Below, piece after piece: positions 8,000-18,315 of a DNA stretch of 64,000 nucleotides. Position 1 is the first letter of the stretch; each line of letters begins with the position of its first letter. Source of the stretch: an uncultured Lactobacillaceae bacterium (GTDB lineage: Bacteria; Bacillota; Bacilli; Lactobacillales; Lactobacillaceae); NCBI GenBank assembly GCA_945285405.1, contig CALYQJ010000006.1, positions 1-64,000 on the forward strand. Direction: 5' to 3'. The notes beneath the pieces were generated by a model, which saw only the letters and a program-made list of their open reading frames with translations, did not search any database and had not been told where the DNA came from. Made by a program: the position numbers and the translations under genes.

Positions 8000-8578
8000 A
8001 TGTACAATGATAAAAACAATAATATAAAAAAAGTACATAAATTAGTTTATGACGTAAAAAACCGAGAAAAAGATTGGGAAAAGTCTTTTGAAGAATTAAA
8101 TTCATACATTATCCCAATTATTAGAACTATTGAAAAAAATTATTATCTAGTCGATTATGAAGATAATGACTGGCTACAGGAAGGAGCGTTGGTGTGTTTT
8201 AAAGCATGTACTACATTTAACTCAAATTTGGGATCGGTTTTTATGTCATATTTTAAATTACTTTTTAAAAATCATGTTATTTCGTTGATTCGTAAGCAAA
8301 ATAGTTATAAAAGAAAAATCAACAGTAATGTGATCTATTGGGATAATATCTCAGGGCAATCAAAAAAAGTTCTAATAAATCGAAATAGTGATAAATACAC
8401 TTTAAAAGAACTTAGTTTAGCTACAAGTATGTCTGATCTAATTTATGAATTTAATGATCGTGAATTGCATTATTTTGGTAAATGTTTACAAAAAGGGCTT
8501 TATGATGATGAAAAATTCTCTAATAGTACTAAGCGTTCCGTAAAAAGGACTGTTAGAAAGTTTTTAAAAGATATATAA
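8000..8578 (+). CDS. Sigma-70 family sigma factor, SigH/ComX-like
   Basis: 192 residues. Region 2 is visible at about residues 45-105 (NDWLQEGALVCFKAC, then GSVFMSYFKLLFKNHVISLI and RKQNSYKRK), which binds core polymerase and the -10 element. The C-terminal part (SDLIYEFNDRELHYF ... NSTKRSVKRTVRKFL) is a degenerate region 4. This architecture matches the SigX/ComX/SigH-type alternative sigma factors of lactobacilli and streptococci, which drive late competence genes in some species. No good Shine-Dalgarno sequence precedes the ATG, which suggests weak or regulated translation. A terminator follows at 8687. Competence control is only an inference, since no com genes are in the window. Confidence 0.7.
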   Translation: MYNDKNNNIKKVHKLVYDVKNREKDWEKSFEELNSYIIPIIRTIEKNYYLVDYEDNDWLQEGALVCFKACTTFNSNLGSVFMSYFKLLFKNHVISLIRKQNSYKRKINSNVIYWDNISGQSKKVLINRNSDKYTLKELSLATSMSDLIYEFNDRELHYFGKCLQKGLYDDEKFSNSTKRSVKRTVRKFLKDI

Positions 8579-8686
8579 AAACTTCTTTTTTAAGTTTTTA
8601 ATAATATTAGAAATTAAAATAAAAAATGATTGAAATTATTAACTATCAGTTTAAAAACTATACTTATACTATTTTTTAAAATATAT

Positions 8687-8721
8687 AAAAAAGCATTGGA
8701 GTTTTAACTCAATGCTTTTTT
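8687..8721. terminator. Terminator between convergent sigma factor and DUF4828 gene
   Basis: AAAAAAGCATTG pairs with CAATGCTTTTTT, with an inner GAGTT/AACTC stem. A and T tracts on both sides make it usable in both directions. It overlaps the last codons of the minus-strand gene. Confidence 0.75.
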
Positions 8722-9059
8722 ATATCATTTTTTGAAATAATCAACTTATATGAAACATTTTCTGCTTCATCATATATGCTAACAGGTAGATCGTTATGAA
8801 TCATAATTTTTAAAATGTAACCATATTTATCAATAAAAACAATTGAATCAGGATTATTTTCCACTAGTTTAGTATCCAGTTTATTGTGGTCAATAATAAT
8901 GTTGAAATTATTACTTAGAATCAAATGATGTTTATGCTTATTTTGGTCAGTAAAATACCATTCACCACTAATATTTCGTTTTACTTCTATCTTCTTTTTC
9001 TTTTTTCGTTTCAAATAACTAAATGGCAACTTTAATAATCCTCTAATAATCTTGCGCAT
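8709..9059 (-). CDS. DUF4828 domain protein
   Basis: 116 residues. A basic N-terminus (MRKIIRGLLKLPFSYLKRKKKKK) is followed by a small beta-rich domain (SGEWYFTDQNKHKHHLILS ... YGYILKIMIHNDLPVSIYDE). This matches the DUF4828 family of lactobacilli, whose function is not known. The basic start may bind membrane or nucleic acid. GAAAGG lies before the ATG. It is downstream of the HD-domain gene on the same strand, an arrangement I recall from other lactobacilli. Confidence 0.65.
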   Translation of the reverse strand: MRKIIRGLLKLPFSYLKRKKKKKIEVKRNISGEWYFTDQNKHKHHLILSNNFNIIIDHNKLDTKLVENNPDSIVFIDKYGYILKIMIHNDLPVSIYDEAENVSYKLIISKNDIKKH

Positions 9060-9141
9060 AAAAAACCTTTCTAAGTTTTATTTTATCATTAAAAGACTTT
9101 AAGAGTATGTAAAATAAAATAACAAAATGATTTCAATTTGT

Positions 9142-10506
9142 TTAAAATAATTTAAGAGTTTTTTGAAATTCGTCAAATATTGCATTACTTTTATTATGAC
9201 TTAGTTTATTTTTTGTAACAAATTCTTCACGACGGACAAATTCACGTGGAAAAAAGAAACGTTGGTCAACTTGAAATTTACCAGTTAAGGCTTTTACAAT
9301 TGCACTTTCTTCGGAAAGTTCGTGAAGTTCGCCATCTGAAGTCATAATTTCAATTTGGGTTTGAGGTTTTTTAGCATTAGGATGATATGCATCATAAGGT
9401 AAATCTTTAGAAAAATTCTTAAGAGTAAAGTATTTATGCTTATAACCTGCCTCTTCAATTAACTCTATTAATTTCTTAATTAAATAGTTTTGTCCGTGGT
9501 GGTATTGAACTGACTTCAATGGAGAACGATCCAAAAATCGATTAACTAAATCACGTAGAATTGGGTCGGGATGATTACGCCAATTAAGTAAATAAGTAGA
9601 AATAACACAATCATCTACGTTTAAATAATCTGACAAAGTGTAATTTTTTTCAAAAAATGGAATCAAATTAGGTGCTTTATAGTCGCCTTTAAGTTGGCCA
9701 TTTTCATAAAGATACTTAGAACGTCTCAAAATTAAAATTAAAATTGCTTCCATTCCTCGAGAAGCAGGATGAAAATAAACTTGCTGATACATCTGAAAAC
9801 GCGATACAATATAATCTTCAACTGCATGCATCCCATCAGCTAGGAAGGCAATTCCTTTTTCATAAGGAATCATTACTCGTAAAATTCTTGTTAAATCGAA
9901 AAGGCCGTAATTGGTTCCAGTAAAATAAGCATCACGTAATAAATAGTCCATTCGATCCGCATCTATTTGTGAAGAGATCATTTGAACTATTTGCTGGTTA
10001 TGATGAGTATGAGCAATAACACTAGCAACTTCTGCTGGAAATTTTGAATCAACTTGTTTTAAAATTTGATTAATTTTGGTAGAATCACTTGTGATAATGT
10101 TACGAGTTACTTGCTCATGATCTGTATCAAAAATATCTTCAAAAACGTGCGAAAAAGCACCATGTCCGATATCATGAAGTAAAGCTGCACAAAGAGCAGT
10201 TAAACGATTTTCATCGTTCCACAAACCGTCATTGGGAGTAGATGATTGATAATTTTGAACAAAATTATTACAAATTGTTTGGGTAATTTCAAAAACACCT
10301 GTACAATGAGTAAAACGTGAATGTTCTGCCCCCGGGAAAGTAAAGGCGGTAGTACCCAGTTGTTTAATTCGACGTAGTCTTTGAAATTCTGGTGTATCAA
10401 TTAAGTCTTTGATGATACTTTGGTGGATATGAATATAATTATGAACAGGGTCACGAATAACTTTTTCACGTTTTAAATTTAAATTTTTTATTTTTTTTGG
10501 ATTCAT
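9142..10506 (-). CDS. HD-domain phosphohydrolase (YwfO-like)
   Basis: 454 residues. The N-terminus (REKVIRDPVHNYIHIHQ) and TPEFQRLRRIKQLGT are hallmarks of YwfO/dGTPase-like HD proteins. Metal-binding residues are visible: H in EHSRFTHCTGVFE, the HD pair in LCAALLHDIGHGAFSH, and a later D in SSQIDADRMDYLLRDAYFTG. Members hydrolyse nucleoside triphosphates such as dGTP, or related nucleotides; the substrate is unproven here. The length is normal for the family. The start codon is only 12 bases from the divergent start at 10519, so the promoter of one gene must lie inside the other. Confidence 0.85.
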   Translation of the reverse strand: MNPKKIKNLNLKREKVIRDPVHNYIHIHQSIIKDLIDTPEFQRLRRIKQLGTTAFTFPGAEHSRFTHCTGVFEITQTICNNFVQNYQSSTPNDGLWNDENRLTALCAALLHDIGHGAFSHVFEDIFDTDHEQVTRNIITSDSTKINQILKQVDSKFPAEVASVIAHTHHNQQIVQMISSQIDADRMDYLLRDAYFTGTNYGLFDLTRILRVMIPYEKGIAFLADGMHAVEDYIVSRFQMYQQVYFHPASRGMEAILILILRRSKYLYENGQLKGDYKAPNLIPFFEKNYTLSDYLNVDDCVISTYLLNWRNHPDPILRDLVNRFLDRSPLKSVQYHHGQNYLIKKLIELIEEAGYKHKYFTLKNFSKDLPYDAYHPNAKKPQTQIEIMTSDGELHELSEESAIVKALTGKFQVDQRFFFPREFVRREEFVTKNKLSHNKSNAIFDEFQKTLKLF

Positions 10507-10518
10507 AGGTACCCACTT

Positions 10519-10932
10519 TTGACAAAAATTTTTTATTTATCTAAAGAAATAATCAATAACAAGATTAATGATACGACAAAATTTGATGTTGAAGCACAAA
10601 TTATTAAAAAAAATTTAGAATTAACTATAAATTATTGCGAAAATATTCCTCAGGGACATTTTTGCCAAATATATTTTAATGGAAGAAATAGTGTTGAAAT
10701 AACACGTTGGATTTCTGGTGAGTATAAAAATCATTTAGTAATAAAAAATAAAAAAATGACCATTAATAATTATGTAACACTAGCTGGTACAATTCAATTA
10801 AAGACTTGGGGAGATGACATTTCTTTAAATAGATTAAAAGATGGTAGTGTTGTATTGAAATTTATTTATGATTTATTTCAAAATCATGATTTAATTAATC
10901 GTCATAAAGTGTATTTGCAAATAAAAGGATAA
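10519..10932 (+). CDS. DUF1934 (YwiB-like) beta-barrel protein
   Basis: 137 residues from a TTG at 10519. The pattern NSVEITRWISGEYKNHLVI, then TLAGTIQLKTWGDDI, then VVLKFIYDLFQNHDLINRH fits the lipocalin-like DUF1934 family, and YwiB-type genes usually precede rpoE, as here. The start is uncertain: the TTG is part of TTGACA and might be a -35 element instead, in which case translation begins further in, but no ATG is nearby. Function is unknown. The family match is moderate and partly based on position. Confidence 0.55.
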   Translation: MTKIFYLSKEIINNKINDTTKFDVEAQIIKKNLELTINYCENIPQGHFCQIYFNGRNSVEITRWISGEYKNHLVIKNKKMTINNYVTLAGTIQLKTWGDDISLNRLKDGSVVLKFIYDLFQNHDLINRHKVYLQIKG

Positions 10933-10968
10933 ATATTTAAAATATTTTTTTAATGGAGGCATAGTATC

Positions 10969-11514
10969 TTGAAATTACCAGTTTTAGATGAACAAAATAA
11001 ATCAGAGTTATCTTTAATTGAAGTCGCTCATGCGATTTTACAGAATAATAAAAAAGAAATGAATTTTAAAGATTTATATTCTGAAGTTGGGAAATATTTG
11101 GGGAAAAAGAAAAAAGAAATGGATAAATCTATTGTTGATTTTTATACAGATTTAAACGTTGATGGTAGCTTTATTTCTTTAGGAAATGATGTTTGGGGAC
11201 TACGTGATTGGTATCCATTTGATTCTGTAGATGAAGAAACTAATCATAATGAAGATGTTAAAGAAATGTCTGACAAAACAACATCAAATTATGACGAAGA
11301 TGATGATGTTATTGACTACATTGATACTGATGATGACGATAATTCTACTAGTACAACAAATTCATTAACAGGACAATTTGATAGTTCATCACTAAATGAT
11401 GATAGTTTTTTAAATGACGATGAAGAAAATGAAGTAGAAGATGATCCAAAAAGTGCTGATCAAGAGTTATCCCAATTTGACGATGACGATGATGAAAACG
11501 ATGATGATTTATAA
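10969..11514 (+). CDS. rpoE: RNA polymerase delta subunit
   Basis: 181 residues from a TTG that follows TGGAGG by 10 bases. The N-terminal HARE-HTH domain is clear (SLIEVAHAILQNNKKEMNF ... DLYSEVGKYLG ... FYTDLNVDGSFISLGNDVWGL). The C-terminal 80 residues are almost all Asp, Glu, Asn and Ser, the disordered acidic tail of delta. The subunit raises promoter selectivity and speeds recycling of RNA polymerase in Firmicutes. It precedes proC and pyrG; rpoE next to pyrG is the usual Firmicute order, here interrupted by proC. Confidence 0.95.
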   Translation: MKLPVLDEQNKSELSLIEVAHAILQNNKKEMNFKDLYSEVGKYLGKKKKEMDKSIVDFYTDLNVDGSFISLGNDVWGLRDWYPFDSVDEETNHNEDVKEMSDKTTSNYDEDDDVIDYIDTDDDDNSTSTTNSLTGQFDSSSLNDDSFLNDDEENEVEDDPKSADQELSQFDDDDDENDDDL

Positions 11515-11544
11515 AATTTATATTAAAAGAAAGCAAGTAGTTTA

Positions 11545-12312
11545 ATGGCAAAAATTGGCATAATTGGCTCTGGAAATATGGGACAAGCTTTAATTAATGG
11601 TTGGTTAAAAACTTCTAATCACTTAGCAGTATATTCACCTAATCACGGGAAAACTATAGCTAATCAATATCATATTGAATTTTTGCATCTTTCGGAACTT
11701 ACATCTTGGTCGGATATATTAGTTTTGGCATTTTTGCCACAACAATTATCAAAAATTGCCAGTCAAATTTTATCAAAAACTAGTTCAAATCAAACAATAA
11801 TTTCTGTTTTAGGAGGAATTAGTTTAGCTCAAATTATAGAAGCATTTCCTAAAACTGATAATATTGTTAAAACTATGCCAAATACTAATGTTAAAGTTAA
11901 TAAAGGGGAAATTGCTTATATTGCCAATCCCAACATGTCATCTACAAAGTTAAAAGATATTTGTGATTTGTTAAAAGATTTGGGTGATATTTTTCCTTTG
12001 GCTGAGTCTGATTTTGAAGTTTTTGGTGCTCTAGCTGGATCCGGGCCAGCAATAGTAGCAAAATTTGCAGAAAGTTTAGTATTAGCTGGTGTAAAAAATG
12101 GTTTAGATCGTTCGACAATGATTGAAATTGTTTCAAAATTAATTACTGGAACAATAAAAAATGTTCAAGAAACGGGTATCAGTTTTAATGATTTAATTTA
12201 TCAAATTTCTACTCCCGGTGGTAGTACGATTAGGGGAATTACTGAACTTGAAAATGAAGGATTTTCAGGAAAGTTGATTTCAGCTTGTGATAAGATAATA
12301 GCTTCTAGCTAA
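11545..12312 (+). CDS. proC: Pyrroline-5-carboxylate reductase
   Basis: 255 residues. It catalyses the last step of proline synthesis, NAD(P)H-dependent reduction of pyrroline-5-carboxylate. The N-terminal Rossmann motif reads IGIIGSGNMGQALINGW. The family's C-terminal signature is present (GSGPAIVAKFAESLVLAGVK, then STPGGSTIRGITELE). Length is near the usual 260-275. It is inserted between rpoE and pyrG, 30 bases after rpoE. No proA or proB gene is nearby. Confidence 0.93.
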   Translation: MAKIGIIGSGNMGQALINGWLKTSNHLAVYSPNHGKTIANQYHIEFLHLSELTSWSDILVLAFLPQQLSKIASQILSKTSSNQTIISVLGGISLAQIIEAFPKTDNIVKTMPNTNVKVNKGEIAYIANPNMSSTKLKDICDLLKDLGDIFPLAESDFEVFGALAGSGPAIVAKFAESLVLAGVKNGLDRSTMIEIVSKLITGTIKNVQETGISFNDLIYQISTPGGSTIRGITELENEGFSGKLISACDKIIASS

Positions 12313-12400
12313 ACTCTAAAAATTGCTTGAAATTAAAATTAATAAAATTACCAAGAGGTTTTTAACAGAGAAAAAAAATTGAGAAGTTTGTTTTGATTAA

Positions 12401-14134
<1,734 letters not shown>

Positions 14135-14161
14135 TTAAGTGTTTAATATGGTCTTATTTTA

Positions 14162-15424
14162 ATGGAAATTATGGATATTAGGGGAGGAAAACCCCTGACA
14201 GGTAGTGTTAATATTGGTGGTGCAAAAAATAGTACAGTAGCTTTAATTCCGGCGTCAATTTTATCGCAGACGTCGGTAGTTTTTGATGGAGTACCACAAA
14301 TTAAGGATGTAGATAATTTACGATCAATTTTGCAAGATATGAATGTATCTTCATCTATTGACGAATCTGTTTTAAGAATTGATCCTTCTAGGATTAAACC
14401 CATTCCTTTAACGAGTGGAAAAATTCAAAGCTTACGCGCTTCTTATTATTTTATGGGAGCTTTATTATCACGCTTTGGTGAGGCAATTGTTAGTTTTCCT
14501 GGTGGAGATGATATTGGTCCACGACCGATCGATCAACATATCCATGGCTTTGAAGCTTTAGGTGCTCATGTTTCATTTAAAAATGAATGTATTCATATTA
14601 AAGCTCCAAAAGAAGGTTTAGTCGGGACTGTAATTAAATTTAAGTTTATTTCTGTTGGGGCTACAATTAATATGATTTTAGCTAGTGTTCTAGCGCAAGG
14701 TCAAACTACAATTGAAAATGCTGCTCGAGAACCGGAAATAATTGATTTGGCTACATTTTTGAATAACATGGGGGCTAAAATTCGAGGTGCAGGTACAAGC
14801 CAGATTCGTATTGACGGAGTTAAAGAATTAAGGGCATCTAATACTCACACCATAATTCCTGATCGAATTGAAGCCGGAACTTATATTATTATTGCTGCTG
14901 CTATAGGAAATGGAATTATGATAAAAAACGTAATTCCAGAACATCTTGATCTATTTCTTGGTAAATTAGAAGAAATGGGAGTTAATATGGTAGTTGGTGA
15001 AGATAGCATTTATGTGTATCCTACTGAACGTTTGGTTAATGTTGAGATAAAAACAAGTCCATTTCCTGGTTTTGCAACAGATTTACAACAACCAATTAGT
15101 GCTTTAATGTTATTAGGAGATAATGAAGGGATTATCAAGGATACAATTTACCCTAAAAGAATTAGGCATATTTCTGAATTACAAAAAATGAATGCTAAAA
15201 TTTGGTGTGACCATAATGTAATTCATGTTTTAAAGTCAAACAATTTACGAGGTACGGATGTTACTGCTGATGAAATTAGAGCAGGGGCAAGTTTAATGAT
15301 TACAGGATTGATGGCTTCAGGTGAAACACGAATTCATGATGCTGGTAATATCTTGCGGGGTTATGATCAAGTAATATATAAATTACGCAATCTTGGTGCT
15401 GATGTTGAAATAATAGACAAATAA
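14162..15424 (+). CDS. murA: UDP-N-acetylglucosamine 1-carboxyvinyltransferase with Asp in place of the fosfomycin-target Cys
   Basis: 420 residues. It catalyses the first committed step of peptidoglycan synthesis, enolpyruvyl transfer from PEP to UDP-GlcNAc. The start IRGGKPLTGSVNIGGAKNS and the C-terminal RAGASLMITGLMASGET are typical. The mobile loop reads SFPGGDDIGPRPIDQH: residue 116 (codon 14507-14509) is Asp where the E. coli enzyme has Cys115. Such Cys-to-Asp enzymes stay active but are not alkylated by fosfomycin. Firmicutes often have two MurA copies; this one follows pyrG and precedes rpmE2, so which paralogue it is remains open. Confidence 0.95.
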   Translation: MEIMDIRGGKPLTGSVNIGGAKNSTVALIPASILSQTSVVFDGVPQIKDVDNLRSILQDMNVSSSIDESVLRIDPSRIKPIPLTSGKIQSLRASYYFMGALLSRFGEAIVSFPGGDDIGPRPIDQHIHGFEALGAHVSFKNECIHIKAPKEGLVGTVIKFKFISVGATINMILASVLAQGQTTIENAAREPEIIDLATFLNNMGAKIRGAGTSQIRIDGVKELRASNTHTIIPDRIEAGTYIIIAAAIGNGIMIKNVIPEHLDLFLGKLEEMGVNMVVGEDSIYVYPTERLVNVEIKTSPFPGFATDLQQPISALMLLGDNEGIIKDTIYPKRIRHISELQKMNAKIWCDHNVIHVLKSNNLRGTDVTADEIRAGASLMITGLMASGETRIHDAGNILRGYDQVIYKLRNLGADVEIIDK

Positions 15425-15435
15425 AGTTTTAGATT

Positions 15436-15464
15436 TTGAAATCTGGCAAATAATAGTGTATAAT
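15436..15464 (+). promoter_or_regulatory. rpmE2 promoter
   Basis: TTGAAA (15436-15441), a 17-base spacer and TATAAT (15459-15464) preceded by TG, an extended -10 element. The ribosome binding site AAGGAGG follows about 20 bases on, before the ATG at 15497. Confidence 0.8.
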
Positions 15465-15496
15465 GCAACAGTTGAATTTATCCAAGGAGGTAATAA

Positions 15497-15751
15497 ATGA
15501 AACAGAAAATCCATCCTGATTACCATCCAGTTATTTTTGTTGATTCTTCAACCGGATATAAATTTTTAAGTGGATCAACACAAACTTCAAAAGAAACTAT
15601 TAAATGGGAAGATGGTAATGAATATCCTTTAATCAGAGTTGAAATTTCTTCCGATTCTCACCCATTTTATACCGGAAAACAGAAGTTTACTCAAGCTGAT
15701 GGTCGAGTTGATCGATTTAATAAGAAATATGGTTTTAAAAACGATAATTAA
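15497..15751 (+). CDS. rpmE2: Ribosomal protein L31, type B
   Basis: 84 residues beginning [20 protein letters not shown], with [16 protein letters not shown] and [12 protein letters not shown] near the end, all typical of L31 type B. It has no cysteines, so it is the zinc-independent form. It has its own strong promoter and a terminator right behind. Confidence 0.97.
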   Translation: MKQKIHPDYHPVIFVDSSTGYKFLSGSTQTSKETIKWEDGNEYPLIRVEISSDSHPFYTGKQKFTQADGRVDRFNKKYGFKNDN

Positions 15752-15760
15752 ATTCGGAAG

Positions 15761-15788
15761 ACAGCCGTCAAAAGAGCTGTTTTTTTTT
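15761..15788 (+). terminator. rpmE2 terminator
   Basis: ACAGC (15761-15765) pairs with GCTGT (15776-15780), followed by eight T residues. Confidence 0.7.
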
Positions 15789-15817
15789 ATTTTTTAAAAG
15801 GATGAATATTTTAAGTT

Positions 15818-16447
15818 ATGGATCACAAAGTAACTTTTAAGATAGCAATAGTTTTAAGTATTGCAACAATAATTAGTTCGTTTTTAGTATTTTTATTTTA
15901 TAAAACGCGTTATTTACAAGTTCTTTCTGTAATTTTTCTGAGTTTTGCTCCTTTTATTATTGAAAAAATTTTTAAATTTTATTTTCCTGATCAGTTATTG
16001 ATTCTTTATGATATTTTTCTTACTGCTTCAATCATTTTAGGGACAGGTTTTGGATTTTATCGTATTCCGCTTTGGGATAAATACCTACATGTTTTTGCAG
16101 GTTACGTAATGAGTACAATTGGTTTCTCTATTTATTTAAACGGATTATCAGATAAAGATGTTTATAGTAAGCCGTTTTTAATAACTATGTTTAGTATGTC
16201 TTTTGCCTGTTTATTGGGAATTTTGTGGGAAATTTATGAATTTACTGGTGATTCAATATTTAATCTTAATATGCAGCGTTACTTAGATTACCATGCTAAA
16301 CCATATCTTGGACATCTAGCTTTATATGATACAATGGGTGATTTAATTTCTGATGTTATTGGTGGAATAATTTTTATGTTAGCTTTTCAATATTTAATAA
16401 AAAAGAAAAGAATTAATTTAAATCATTGGCGTTTTAAAAAACAATAA
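15818..16447 (+). CDS. DUF2238-type integral membrane protein
   Basis: 209 residues with about six hydrophobic segments. Conserved polar motifs sit at membrane borders: RIPLWDKYLHVFAGY near residue 87 and LALYDTMGDLISDVIGG near residue 165, plus GILWEIYEF. This pattern resembles the YjdF/DUF2238 membrane family, whose function is unknown. It lies between rpmE2 and murF on the same strand. Confidence 0.6.
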   Translation: MDHKVTFKIAIVLSIATIISSFLVFLFYKTRYLQVLSVIFLSFAPFIIEKIFKFYFPDQLLILYDIFLTASIILGTGFGFYRIPLWDKYLHVFAGYVMSTIGFSIYLNGLSDKDVYSKPFLITMFSMSFACLLGILWEIYEFTGDSIFNLNMQRYLDYHAKPYLGHLALYDTMGDLISDVIGGIIFMLAFQYLIKKKRINLNHWRFKKQ

Positions 16448-16469
16448 TTAAGCAAGGATAATATAAATT

Positions 16470-17852
16470 GTGAAAATTAGTTTAAAACAAATTAAAAAGT
16501 TATTAGATGATCAAGATATTACATCTTCTATAGATGATGTTGTTATCGATCATATTGATTTTGATTCTCGTCAAGTTACACCAGGAGCTTTGTTTGTTCC
16601 CTTGATTGGAGAACGAGATGGTCATGATTTCATTAATATGGCGGCAGAAAAAGGGGCGAATGCTACTTTAGTTCTTAATGATCATGAAACTTCTAAATTA
16701 ACGATTCCTTATATTAAAGTTAATGATATTAATGAAGCTATCTTTAAAATTGCTAATTTCTGTTTGCGTAAGATTAATCCTAAAGTTGTAGTAATTACCG
16801 GGTCAAATGGGAAGACAACAACCAAAGATTTAGCATATTCAGTATTATCCCAAAAATATCGTGTATGGCGAACTAAAGATAATTTTAATAATGAAATCGG
16901 AGTTCCCTATACTTTAATCTCAATGCCAGAAGATACTCAGATTTTAACAATCGAAGTTGGTATCGATAATTTTAATCAGATGAAAAGATATTCAACTTTA
17001 CTTAGACCTGATATTGCAATTATTACTATGATTGGTGAAGCACATCTAGAATTTTTTAAAACCCGTAAAGCAATTGCTCAGGAAAAATTAAAAATTGCTA
17101 GTAATTTAAAATCTAATGGTACTTTGATTATCAATGGGGATGAACCTTTATTAACTGAAAATGCTAAGTTTTTAAGTTGTATAACAAAAACATTTGGAGA
17201 ATCAAATAAAAATGATATTTATCCAATAAAAATAAAAACTGATCCACGAAAGTCAGAATATCAAACAAATTTAACTGATAATACAGTTTTTACTCTCAAT
17301 TTAATTGGTAAATATAATCTGATTAATTCATTACCGGTTATCTTAGCTTCTAAGATTCTTAATTTAACTAATACAGAAATTAAATTAGGATTAAAGAATT
17401 TAAGTCTTACTAAAGATCGTTCAGCTTGGTTAACTGGTAAAAAAGGTGAACAAATTTTAGATGATGCATATAATTCCAATCCAACAGCTGTGAAAAAAGT
17501 TTTAATGGCTTTTGAAAATATTAAATTACCTTCTAATGCAAAGAAAGTTTTAGTTTTAGGTGATATGCTAGAATTGGGTAAAGAAAGTAGGCAAATGCAT
17601 GCTAATCTGGCAAACTTTTTACCTATAAATACTTTTGATCATATTTATCTCTATGGAAATGAAATTAAAGAACTTTATCTTAAATTAAAGCCAATTTATA
17701 AAGAAAAAGTAAAATATTATCCTATATCTCAATATCAACACTTAGTTCGAGGAGTTGACCAAGTAATGGATAAAAACTCCTACCTTTTAGTGAAAGCCAG
17801 TCATGGCCTTCACTTAGAAAGATTAGTTAATTTTCTTACAACAAAGAATTAG
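16470..17852 (+). CDS. murF: UDP-MurNAc-tripeptide D-alanyl-D-alanine ligase
   Basis: 460 residues from a GTG. It adds D-Ala-D-Ala to the UDP-MurNAc-tripeptide in the cytoplasm. The ATP-binding loop is VVVITGSNGKTTTKD (about residues 107-120). Other Mur ligase features are EIGVPYTLISMPEDT, IGEAHLEFF, DDAYNSNP and VLGDMLELGKES. The length is normal. It comes 22 bases after the DUF2238 gene. Confidence 0.96.
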   Translation: MKISLKQIKKLLDDQDITSSIDDVVIDHIDFDSRQVTPGALFVPLIGERDGHDFINMAAEKGANATLVLNDHETSKLTIPYIKVNDINEAIFKIANFCLRKINPKVVVITGSNGKTTTKDLAYSVLSQKYRVWRTKDNFNNEIGVPYTLISMPEDTQILTIEVGIDNFNQMKRYSTLLRPDIAIITMIGEAHLEFFKTRKAIAQEKLKIASNLKSNGTLIINGDEPLLTENAKFLSCITKTFGESNKNDIYPIKIKTDPRKSEYQTNLTDNTVFTLNLIGKYNLINSLPVILASKILNLTNTEIKLGLKNLSLTKDRSAWLTGKKGEQILDDAYNSNPTAVKKVLMAFENIKLPSNAKKVLVLGDMLELGKESRQMHANLANFLPINTFDHIYLYGNEIKELYLKLKPIYKEKVKYYPISQYQHLVRGVDQVMDKNSYLLVKASHGLHLERLVNFLTTKN

Positions 17853-17888
17853 TATTTACAATAAAAGTTTTATCTGCTAGCATTTTGA

Positions 17889-17894
17889 TATAAT
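17889..17894 (+). promoter_or_regulatory. -10 element of the HxlR gene
   Basis: TATAAT preceded by TGA, with no clear -35. The expected transcription start is only about six to eight bases before the ATG at 17908, so the mRNA would be nearly leaderless. Confidence 0.45.
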
Positions 17895-17907
17895 CGGGGT
17901 ATAAAAA

Positions 17908-18246
17908 ATGCAAACTATCAATAAAGAACAAATATCAGAAAAAATCTGTCCTAATTTTGAATGTGCTCTTTTTTTATTGGGCAAGAAGTGGAACGCAATG
18001 ATTCTTACAGTTTTACTCGACTATGGTTCTTTACGGTTTACAGAAATTTCTAATTATGTTGAACCTTGTAGTGATCGTGTCTTAGCAGAAAGGCTCAAAG
18101 AACTAGAGGCTATGGGGCTGATCCAACGGCAGACTTTTTCTAATTCTTCGTTAATTGAATATAAGCTAACGAAGATGGGTGTAGATTTAGACAAAACATT
18201 AAAATCCCTTCATCGATGGTCAGATAAATGGTTAACAAAGGTATAA
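17908..18246 (+). CDS. HxlR-family winged-helix regulator
   Basis: 112 residues with the HxlR pattern: CPNFECALFLLGKKWNAMIL, LRFTEISNYVEPCSDRVLAE, RLKELEAMGLIQRQ and a final HRWSDKWL. The cysteine of the CP motif at residue 14 matches the redox-active Cys of HypR-like members, so sensing of electrophiles or disulfide stress is possible but unproven. It is a single gene with its own -10 element and a terminator behind it. No target gene is adjacent, since pheS follows. Confidence 0.85.
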   Translation: MQTINKEQISEKICPNFECALFLLGKKWNAMILTVLLDYGSLRFTEISNYVEPCSDRVLAERLKELEAMGLIQRQTFSNSSLIEYKLTKMGVDLDKTLKSLHRWSDKWLTKV

Positions 18247-18263
18247 TTTTTCTAGTTTTTTGG

Positions 18264-18290
18264 CCTTCATTTCTGAAGGGTTTATTTTTG
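18264..18290 (+). terminator. Terminator after the HxlR gene
   Basis: CCTTCA (18264-18269) pairs with TGAAGG (18274-18279) around a TTTC loop, followed by a T-rich run. It separates the HxlR gene from pheS. Confidence 0.6.
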
Positions 18291-18315
18291 TTAGAAAAAT
18301 TTTAAGGAAGAAATA

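Noticed and set aside
18247-18315. T-box riboswitch before pheS
   Set aside because: Only 70 bases are available and no T-box sequence or specifier stem is seen; the single hairpin is the terminator of the HxlR gene.
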